From the NCBI RefSeq assembly GCF_042477335.2, contig NC_091251.1:36534501-36598500 (forward strand): a stretch of 64,000 nucleotides of DNA, in the 5' to 3' direction. Below the pieces are notes generated by a model. It saw only the letters and a program-made list of their open reading frames with translations. It did no database searches and was not told the DNA's origin. Below are positions 37,701 through 48,400 of the stretch, in pieces; position 1 is the first letter of the stretch, and every line of letters starts with the position of its first letter. This DNA is from Ovis canadensis. Lineage: Eukaryota; Chordata; Mammalia; Artiodactyla; Bovidae. A program made the position numbers and the translations under genes.

Positions 37701-40700
37701 TCCCCTCATCTGCACTACCTCTTCACACTATAAAACCCACCTCTCTGCCTATTCAGATGCACTACCCCTTTGATCCGCAGCTTAGAGACCATGTTACAGA
37801 CCCCCTTTAATACTCAGCTCAGACCATGTTCAGACCTCTTTTCTTGAAGACAGCATTCAGATTCATAAAATCAGAGATGTCCCAACTGGTGTAGTTTGTG
37901 GGCAAAAATCTTGAGGCTGGAATGTTGGTGCAGGGAGCAGGTACAGGAAGGCACCATCTCCAGAAGTAAGTAACTTGTTACAGGTCACATGGAACCAGAA
38001 TCAGCCCCTCTGAGTCAGCTCTTTCTAGAACCCCAGTGACATTCTGCATGCTTCTCCCGTTGTTTCTACTTTATCTTCCACCAAAAATGATGTTATTTAA
38101 TGTCATGTTAAGAATCACAAAAAGAGAAGATTATAGGCCAATATCATTAATGAACACAGATGCAAAAACACTCAACATAACATTAGTAAACCAAATCCAA
38201 CAATACATTAAAAGGACCATGCATCATGATTAAGTGGGATTTATTCAAGATATGCAAGGATGGTTCAATATCTGCAAATTAATCAACATGAAACACCACA
38301 TTAACAAAATGAAGGCTAAATATCACATGATCATCTTGATAGATGTGGAAAAACTTTTTCAGAAAATTTAATATCCACTTATGATAAAAAAAAACAACTC
38401 TCAATAAAGTGGGTAAAGAGGGAAACACCTCAACATCATAAAGGCCATTTATGACAAACCCACAACTAACATCATACTCAATGATGAAAAGCTGAAAGCA
38501 TTTCTTCTAAGATGAGGAACAAGATAGGGACATCCATTCACACCGGTTTTATTCAACATAGTTTTGGAAGTCCTAGTCACAGCAATCAGAGAAGAAAAAG
38601 AAATAAAAAGGCATCCAAAATGAAAAGGAAGAAGTAAAATGGTCACTGTTTGCAGATGATATGATACTATACATAGAAAATTCTAGAGAAGCCACCAAAA
38701 CCTACTGTAACTCACCAATGAATTCAATAAAATTGCTGGATACTGAATTAACATATAGAAATTGGTTGCATTTTTATACACTAACAATGAACTATCAGAA
38801 AGAGAAATGAAGAAAACAACTCCATTTATAATAATATCAAAACAAATAAAATGCCTAGGAAGAAACCTAACTAAGGAGGTAAAAGATTTGTACTTGATAT
38901 AACACACTGATGAAAGAAGCTGAAGATGACACAAACAGATTGAAAGATATGCCATGCTCATGGATTGGTGGAATTAATATTATTAACATATCCACACTTC
39001 CCAAGATAATCTACAGATTGAAGGCAATCCCTATCAAAATATCAATGGCATTTTTCACAGAACCAGAACAAAGAATCCTAAAATTTATATGAAAATACAA
39101 AAGACTCTGGATAGCCAAAACAATCTTGAGAAAGAAGAACAAAGTTGCAGGTAGCATGCTCCCTGATTTCCAACTGTAGCTACAAAGTTACAGTAATCAA
39201 AATAGTATGATACTGGCACAGAAATAGACACACAGATCAATGGAACGGAATGGAGAACCCAGAAATGAATCTACACACTTATGGCCAATTAATCTATGAC
39301 AAAGGAGGCAAGAATGTACAATGGAAAAAGACTGTCTCTGCAATAAATGGTGCGTTGGGAGTACTGGACAGGTACCTGCAAAAGCATCAAACTGGACTAC
39401 TCTTTCACAGCATGCACAAGATAAATTCTAAATCAAATAAACACTTGAATGTAAATCCTGAAATAACAAAACTTCTAGAAGAAAATATAAGCAATATGCT
39501 TCTTGACATCTTAGTATTATTTTTTTGGATACATCTCTTTAGGGAAGGGAAACAAAGACAAAAATAAACAAATGGAATTACATCAAACTACATCACCTTT
39601 GTGCAGTGAAGGAAACCATCAACAAAATGAAAAAAGGGGAGAAGATATTTGCAAATAATATATCCTATAAGGGGGTAATATCCAAAATATATGAAGAACT
39701 CATACAACTCAATACCAAAAAAGCAAGCAACCCAATTGAAAAATGGGCAGAGGATCTGAATAAACATTTTTCCAAGGAAGACATACAGACATTGTTTCAT
39801 GGCCAACAGGCATATCAAACACTGCTCAACATTATTAATAAACAGGAATGTGCAAATCAAAACCATCATGAGATATCATCTCACACCTGTCAGAATAAGT
39901 ATAGGTGAGGATGTGCAGAAAAGGGAACCCTCATGCACTATTGGTGGGAATGTAAACTGGTGTAGGCACTATGAACAGTATGGATGTTCCTCAAAATATT
40001 AAAAATAGAACTACCATACGATCCAGCAATTCCACTCCTGAGTATTCAATACAAAGAAAGTGAAAACAGTAATTAGAAAATATATATGCACCTCTATGGT
40101 AATTGCAGCATTATTACAATAGCCAAGATATGGAACCAATTTTAAGTTCCCATCAGTAGATGAATGGTAACTTCATCTACTGATGGGAAGATGTGGTACA
40201 CACACACTCACACACACACACTGGAATATTACTCAGCCATAAAAAGGATGAAATCTTGCCATTTATGACAACATGGATGGGCCTAGAGGGTATTATGCTA
40301 AGTGAAATAAGTCAGACAGAAAAATACAAGTACTTATATGTGGGATCTAAAAAACAAAACAAAAGAACAAACATAACCAAAGAGAAGCAAAGTTATAGAT
40401 ACAGAGAACAAACAGGTGGTTGCCAAAGGGGAGGGGATGGGGAGAGGAAAGAAATAGGTGGGGGAGATTAAGAAGTACAAACTTTCAGTTGCAAAGTAAA
40501 TCAGCCACAGGTATGAAATGTACAGTACGGGGAATATAGTCAATAATTATGTAATATCGTTGTATGGTGACAGATGTTAATTAGACATCATGGTGATCAT
40601 TTTGAAATGTATGGAAATATTGAGTTTACTCTTGTATACCAGGAACTAAAATAGTGTTGTTGGTCAATTATACTTCAAAAACAAATAAACTCATAGGAAA

Positions 40701-42413
40701 AAGAGATCAGATTTTTGGTTTTTTTAAAGGGTGTAGATGAGGGGGAGGGGGAATTGGACAAAGACGGTCAGGGCTACCCTGGTAGCTCAGCTGGTAAAGA
40801 ATCTGCCTGCAAGGCAAGAGAAGTGAAGTGAAGTGAAGTCGCTCAGTCATGTCCGACTCTTTGTGACCCCATGGACTGTAGCCTACCAGGCTCCTCCGTC
40901 CCTGGGATTCTCCAGGCAGGAATACTGGAGCGGGTTGCCATTTCCTTTTCCAGGAGATCTTCCCAACTCAGGGATCAAACCTGAGTCTCCCGTATTGCAG
41001 GCAGACGCTTTACCATCTGAGCCACCAGGGAAGTCGCAAGGCAAGAGACCCTGGTTCAATTCCTGGGTCAGAAAGATCCCCTGGAAAAGGGATAGGCTAC
41101 CCACTCCAGTATTCTCGGGCTTCCCTGGTGGCTCAGATGGTAAAGAATCCTCCTGCAACGTGGTAGACCTGGGTTGGGAAGATCTCCTGGAGAAGGGAAA
41201 GGCTACCCACTCCAGTATTCTGGCCTGGAGAACTCCATGGATTGTATAGTCCATGGGGTTGCAAAGAGTTGGACAGCTGAGCGATTTTCACTCACTCACT
41301 CAATCAAAAGGTAAAACTTCCAGTTACAAGATGTGAAGGGTACTAGGGAAGTGATGTACAACACAATATAATAATACTGCTGTATGTTAAATATGGAACT
41401 TGTTAAGAGTAAATCCTAAGAGTTTTCATCACAAGGAAAACAATTTTCCTATTTCTTTAATTTTGTATCTATATGAGATGATGAATATTCACTAGTGTGG
41501 TAATCACTTCATGACTGTATGTAAATCACTGTTGTACACCTCAAACTTGTTCACTGCTGAATGTCAACTATATCTCAAAACTAGAAGGAAAAAAAGAATT
41601 TATTTAACATATTCCTCCCATCTTCTCAGCAGCCCAGGGCACATGCATAATCTTTTGCTCATAAATACTTATTGAATTTGCTAATAAACACGTGTTGAAT
41701 TGTGAACCATAACAACTTATTGAACTAAATGGACTCTTTCCCAGCCCCTTGGTCAAGACTCAGATTTGCCGTTTTTTCCTAGAAATGTCCTCTGCTGGGT
41801 CACTCCTGGTTCCCAGTGTCCTGGGTGAGGGAGAGGAAGCTTACCTGGTGTGTCTCTACCCAGTGACTAGGAGAGGGCTCCCTGTGACCTCCCAAGTCCC
41901 ACTGCAGCTCCTCAGGCTTGGCCACTCTTTTCAGATCACCCTCTGATAGCAACTCAGCACCCTGTAGACACATGAAGACAGGGGGTTTTGGGCCTGGGCA
42001 CCTAGGGATTCAGGGATTGATCAGGGGCTCCAACTAGCCTCTTCTCTCTCCATCACTGATGGGAACTAGGTGGGAATGAGGAGCTCAAACCTGAAGTCCA
42101 TGGAGTTCAGCTGGAGGCTCATCAAGAGTGAGAAGCAAGAGCCGCTGAATGAGGGGCGGGTCTCCCGAGTCCTGAAGGCAGCGAAGAATAACCCTAAATT
42201 ACAGGTGACTAGGTGGCCTGGAATGACCACTAGGGAAGAGTTAGGGCCCAGAATAAGTAATCATCTCAAGGGATTGGTTACCTGAAGTTGACTCAGGACA
42301 GGAATGAGAGCTGGAGGCAGTGGGGGTGCCTTGCGAAGATCCAGCAGGACAGACAGCCCCGATATCTGTAGATCAGGTCTGTGGGGGCAGAAGAGCCAAG
42401 GAAAGAGAGAGAG

Positions 42414-42444
<31 letters not shown>

Positions 42445-45400
42445 TTGAGTGTCACTCATCCTCAGGAGAAGTTAGATTCTAGCAATGGGAAAAGGATCAA
42501 ACAAAGCCTGGGATGTGTGTCCAAGAGATAGTGATGACTAGCAATTAGGAGTCTATACTCATACAACTACTGGGTCATGGGATTAGAGTTTAAAAAGTTA
42601 GGAATTCTGTGCTCCAGAAGGATATGAATTCAATGCCAGCACCCAGCCTAATAGGTTCTGGGACTCAAGAAATAGTTGTTGGATGAATGAATCAACATTT
42701 TTATAATCTAGGTAGCATCTTAGGAGACTAAAAGTCAGCAGGGTTGATTTTGAGGATTGATGAAGACATTCTGCAAGTCAGGGGTCAGGAAGGTCAGACA
42801 TTAATGACTTGAACAATCTGAGGGTTGTAGGTGTCCTAGAGGTCAGTGTCCTGTGGAGAGAAGAGGACAGGGTCCTTATGACCCAGGAGGTTACTATGCA
42901 GGGTGTGAGCCTGGGCCTCAGTTACCTGAGAAGTGAGTGGAGGTAATGAAGAGCAGTGCTCAGCACGTCTTGTGAGGGTGGGGGCTCCTCGGGAGGGCAC
43001 GGTGGGGTAATGGTCAGCAGAGCTCGCCCACTCTGGTCCACCCCTCCTGAGGACACAAAATGGCCAGGCTGTCCTGGCTGGGGGCAGGCCTTGGCTACCT
43101 CCCGGCTACCCCGCTTCCCTCTGCAGCCCACCCTGGAGGCTTTTTCAACCCCTTCCCTTCAGCCACTGCTGCCCACTGACCAGTCAGGACGAGGAATCCA
43201 GATGCCATTAAGTCCCAAGCTACACCAGGGTCATCAGAGATGGAGACTGGGGGGCCTTCTTCCGGAATGCTCTCCCCTTTCGCTTCTTGCACAGTCTCTG
43301 GGGGTGGTTTTAGGGGGTCGGAGAGGAGCCCTTCTGGATCGTTGGGTGCTGCAGACACAAGGCAGAGCTATGGGCCTGAAGTGAGGACAGGTCTGGCTGT
43401 TCTGCTCCCAGCCTCACCTCTGCTTTTCCCCCAGCCCCCTTCCCTAGGCCCCACCTAGCCCGGCCCTTGCCGACTGGCCTCAATGTTGTCTCACCTGCCA
43501 TGCACACCAGGCTTAGCCCCTCCTGTTCTCTTTCTCTGGTCCTTTCTTCTACAGGCCTGCAGACTTCTTGGGACCGTTGCTCTTTTTTGTCTGCTGGTTT
43601 GAGCTCCTCTCTTGGCTCAGGTTCTGGCTTCCCTGAGCCTTCATGTTCCTCCTTAACTGGGCTGCATCCTGGAAGCTCGTGTTCGTTTGGTGGGGGCAGG
43701 CTGACAAGGGCTTCCTGATGGCTGGTCTCTTCCTTGTCCCCAGGGCTCAGTGGGGCACTGTCCCCTCCTCGGTTAAGAGCCCCTCTGCCTGCAGCTCGCT
43801 TCTTTCTCCTGTTTCCTTTGCCTGTTCTCCGAGGGGTACCAGGCAGCCCTTCAGCTCCCTGGCCTGGTCCTGCTCCAACCTCGCCTGGCCTCAGAGGGCA
43901 AGACTCGGAGGCTTCTCCCAGTGCCTCTGCCAGGGGCTCAGATACCTCCAGGGCCGCTGCCTCTGGGAGAGCCTCAACCTCAGCTCCTGGGGGAGACCCA
44001 GGGGAGGCTCCAGTGCTGCTCCCCTCACCAGGTGGCCGGGCACCATCCTGGTCCCGAGGCCCCAGACCCTTCTGGTTCATCCACGCCCGGTGTCTCCGAT
44101 GCCGGCCCTTCCCTCCAGCACCCTTGCGTGTGGGTACTGTCCGGGTCCGAGAGAGGCCGGAGGAGCCTTCAGCATCCATGGGGCTCCCCCTCACAGGCAG
44201 TGTCACCTCCAGCAGCTCCACATACTCGCCCTCAGGTCCTTCAGCGGGGGCATTGTGCCCATCCCCGGGACTCCGGGTGCCCAAGGCTTCCTCGGGGAGT
44301 GGAGGGCTGGGGAGCCCCGGCGGGCCCGAGGGCAGTTCTGGGGGTAGTGTGCTTGGCCGATGTCCAACCATGAGGCCTCCTTTGTGCACAAATCGAGGGC
44401 AGATGAGCTCCGCCCAGGGCAGTCGCTGAATCCCAGAGGGCGCAGACAGAAGGCAGGTGCTGAGGCGACCTGTTGGCCTGTCCTTATTGATGCCTTGTAG
44501 CCACTCAGGTGTGAACAGGTATGCACAAGCCTCATTAGGCACAGGCAGCTCCTGCACTCGCCCACCCCCTGGGGCCAGGCACTTGAGCGCCAGGCGGGGT
44601 GCTTGGGCTGCTGAGGGTACCACTTGCAGGTAGAAGTCTCCTGGGCGCAGCAGCTGCCAGGGGAGGGCGGCCAGCTGCACCACTACCTGCTCATGCAGGC
44701 AGAGGGGCCAGCCCTCGTGGAAGAAGAGGAAACCGCTGTACTGGGCCTGGGGAGATAGGGGGCAGGCTGTGCTCAGGCCTCTGCTGATGAAGCCACCTGC
44801 TGCTGCTGCTGCTGCTGCTAAGTCACTTCAGTCGTGTCCAACTCTGTGCGACCCCATAGATGGCAGCCCACCAGGCTCCCCCATCCCTGGGATTCTCCAG
44901 GCAAGAATACTGGAGTGGGTTGCCATTTCCTTCTCCAGTGCATGAAAGTGAAAAGGGAAAGTGAAGTTGCTCAGTCGTGTCTGACTCTTAGCAACCCCAT
45001 GGACTGCAGCCTTCCAGGCTCCTCCACCCATGGGATTTTCCAGGCAAGAGTACTGGAGTGGGGTGCCATTGCCTTCTCCGGATGAAGCCAGCAGGAGGGG
45101 CTAGTTAGAATGGGACTAGCCTAGGCAGGAGTGGCTTTATGCCTGTTGGGTTAAGACTCAAGGGGTGCACGAGGAGATGTCTTGCTGTGTGCATGTGAGA
45201 GAGGAAAGATTGGGACTGATCGGTTTTCTGGTGGTAGGAAGCTTCTCAAGGAAGCTGGTTCCACGAGTAGGAGGAGAAGAACTGAGTCATTATAAAGATG
45301 TGGTCAGCAGATGCTATTGTTTTGGAGGAGTTGGAGACTCTTAGGAGGTCTTTAGAGCTGTAGAAGTGACTTTGTTGAGTCATTCTTGGGGGAGTCAGTA

Positions 45401-48400
45401 TCTTGAAAAAATTGATATGAGGAGGGAAATGTCTGGAACTTGGTCTGGAGGGTCAGCGTCTTTGGGAGTTGATGTTTCTCAGGGGTCAATATTTGGGAAG
45501 ATGAGTGTCTATGTGTTAGTATCTGAGTGGTAAGTGTCTCTGGGGGCATCAGTATTGGGGAGGCAGTGTCTCCGGGTGGGGGGAAATTAATTTGACTGGT
45601 GTCTGGGGTGAGGCAGTGGATCTTAGGGGAGACAGAACAGGAACGTGTTCACTTACACAGGCTTCCTGCTGGATCTTGGCAAGCAGGTGCTTGGCAGGCA
45701 CCAGGAAGTCCAGTGTGTATCTCAGCGCATCCTCCCGATAAGTCCTCTCCACCACCTGGAACACTTGGCCCAACAGTGTGGGGGCTGTTGCCTCGAAAGG
45801 TGGGTAAAGGGCTGCTAGAGTACTCTGTACACAGTCCTCTACTGGCTCAGGCTCCTGGGAGAGACAAGATCAGACAGTGGATCCCTAGCACCCAAGCATG
45901 GTTCCTTAAAGGTTGGCGTTGTCCCCCAGGGGTCCCATCATGTACAAAGAGTATGTAGAGAGACGGCATTCAGGAAATGGTGGCTGAATGAGATGGGAGT
46001 GGGGCTGGGCCAATCAGAGTGCACTCTGAGACCTTGGTTTTGGAGATCTGGGGAGACTTTTCTGTGAATGTCTTTTATCAGGGCTGAAGCTGGTTCTTGC
46101 ACATTGGGATAATTGCATAGGCCCTCTTCCTCAAGAAGAGATGGGTCCCTGGGCCATTAGGGAAATCACAGGTGGCTGAGAGTTCTGCAGGGTGGAGCCT
46201 TTTCACACAGCCATTCTACTAGTCCCTCCCCACAGGGCCTATCAACCAGGGTCGTGTTGTGAAGTTGCTCAGTCATGTCCGACTCTTGGTGACCCTATGG
46301 ACTGTAGCCCACCAGGCTCCTCCATCCATGGAATTTTCTAGGCAAGAGTACTGGAGTGGGTTGCCATTTCCTTCTCCAGGGGATCTTCCTGACCCAGGGA
46401 TTGAGCCTAGGTCTCTTGCATTGCGGGCAGACGCTTTACCATCTGAGCCACCAGGGAATCACTACCAACCAGAGACCAACCAGAGACCTCCTTCTTAAGT
46501 AGAGGTGCCATCACCCATGAGCAATCATATGCTAATGGTCATTGGGTGGGAAGAAGAGGGACTGAAGGGCTATCTGTCTTGAGTCTTTCTAGCACCCCTC
46601 ATCCTCTCCAGTGGCTCTCAAGGAATCACTCATTCCCAGAGTATGCTGGGTTAGGTTACAAAGACTTGGGTGGGGACACCTGGAAGAGGGAAAAGTCACA
46701 AAAGGAACATGTAGGAAAGGGAGGAGGAGGCCTTGCTGGTATGTATTAGAGCTGAAATATTTTCTGATTTCTGTAAGGCCTGTCTCACAACCTCCATCCT
46801 GGGCCACTCTCTCAAAAGTTCTCAGCCCTGTTTCCTCTAGACTCGCCTCCCTAAGTGAATCAGTTGGTTATCTTTCTCCATCTCAGAACCTAAACAGCCA
46901 GCCCCCAGGCTATTCCTTTACAAACGTACTTCTCTTTCAAGGTGGCTTTGAAATTCCTTTTATCAGATTTCTTTGCTGTAACTGGGCAAGGGTGATGCTC
47001 GAATTGAAGTGTTTACTTAGTTCTCTACTCCGCATTGCCCTCCCCACCCCCTACTCCGCCGGCTCTGCCCTGAGGATAAAACTGCATACTTTACATTGAG
47101 TCTTTCCAGCCTGTTACAAGCCTGTCCCGACAATCAGAGAAGCGAGGCAGCCACTCCAGAGACCGACAGTCAGTGCGTCAGCACCGAGACCCGGCCCCAA
47201 GGTGTGTGGGCGAGCAGACAGACCCCCCAGTGTTCCGGGGACCCGGCCAGCTCCGGGAGCGTGGGTGGGGGAGGGTGGGGATGGGCGGGGTGAGGCAGAG
47301 TGGGCTGTCCCCTCGGAGGCCTGGAAGGGGGAGCTAGAGCTGGAGCGGCGAGGCAGCTGCAACCCATTAGGGGCGGTGAGCTCATGGCTGAGTGAGAGTC
47401 TCAGCCACAGGAAACAGCAGCGGCAGGAGGGGAGGAGGGGTCTGGGGTGGGAAAGGGCGGGCAGGAGCTCAGCGACCCGGCCTCCAGCCGGCCCGGACCA
47501 AAGAGGAGAGCAGACTGAGTCAGCTCTCCCTGGCCCAGTTCCTCTTTCTTCTTGTTCCAGTCTCCCTGCCAGGGGCTGCCCTTCCTTCTGTAGAGGAATA
47601 ACCCCGGTGGTGCTCCTACCCCTCCTCCACTCCCTGCTGTGAGCGCCCCATGGCAGGGCCTCTCCCCCTCCTCCACATCGTGCTGTGAGCGCCCCTATGG
47701 CCGTGCACCCCCTCATCCCTCCGCAGTGGGCGCTCTCCCTGGCAGTGCCCACACCTGCAATGACTCTTTAGAGAGTACTTTTGGAGTGAAAGTTCACAGG
47801 ACCATGTCCACTCCTATAAGGCACGGCCGTCCCCTAGCAGCGCCCTCCTGCTTCCTGTGTCCTCGAGTTGCTGCTGCCAGGGTCCCCAACCCGCTGCAGC
47901 GGGAATGCTCCGAGACAGTGCTTCGCTTCCCAGCAGCGGGAGCTCCAGGGCACTCCTCCCCCCATCGCATTTCGGGTCGGCTTTGGCATCGTTACGCCCC
48001 CTGGCACTGTGGGCCCCCTCCCCACTCTGTCCACTACTCTGAGGCAGCATCTCTTTCTCCACGGGAATTTCCCTTTTTGACGAGGTCCCGGGCCCCAACC
48101 CAGCCGCAGCTGTGGCCGGTCCCCCAGGGCCGGATGGGTGGGCCCGGGGTGGGGCCCGGGATGGAAAATGGTGGTTCCAGGCAGGTCATTTCTCATGACC
48201 CGAGGCCGGGCCCCCCTCCAGGGCCGCTGCAGCACGAACCCGCAGGGGTCTCCCGCGGGTAAGGAGTTGGGACCGGGAGGGGGAGGGAAGATCCTGCAAA
48301 GGAAAGCACAAGTCAGGACAGAGGAGGGCGAGGGGAGGTATGTGGATTAGGGGGAGAGACCTAAGGGAGGTTGGGGGAGGGCGCGAAGAAGAGGGGAAGA

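Larger units (their letters stand above)
40690..41595 (+). mobile_element. Second L1 3' UTR fragment, split by nested SINEs
   Basis: 40690-40770 (AAAGAGATCAGATTTTTGG, GGGGGAATTGGACAAAGA) continues at about 41305-41590 (AACTTCCAGTTACAAGATG, AGAGTTTTCATCACAAGG, TTTGTATCTATATGAGATG). These together form an L1 3' UTR of the L1MA/L1MB kind. The SINE block 40771-41300 sits inside it. Confidence 0.7.
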
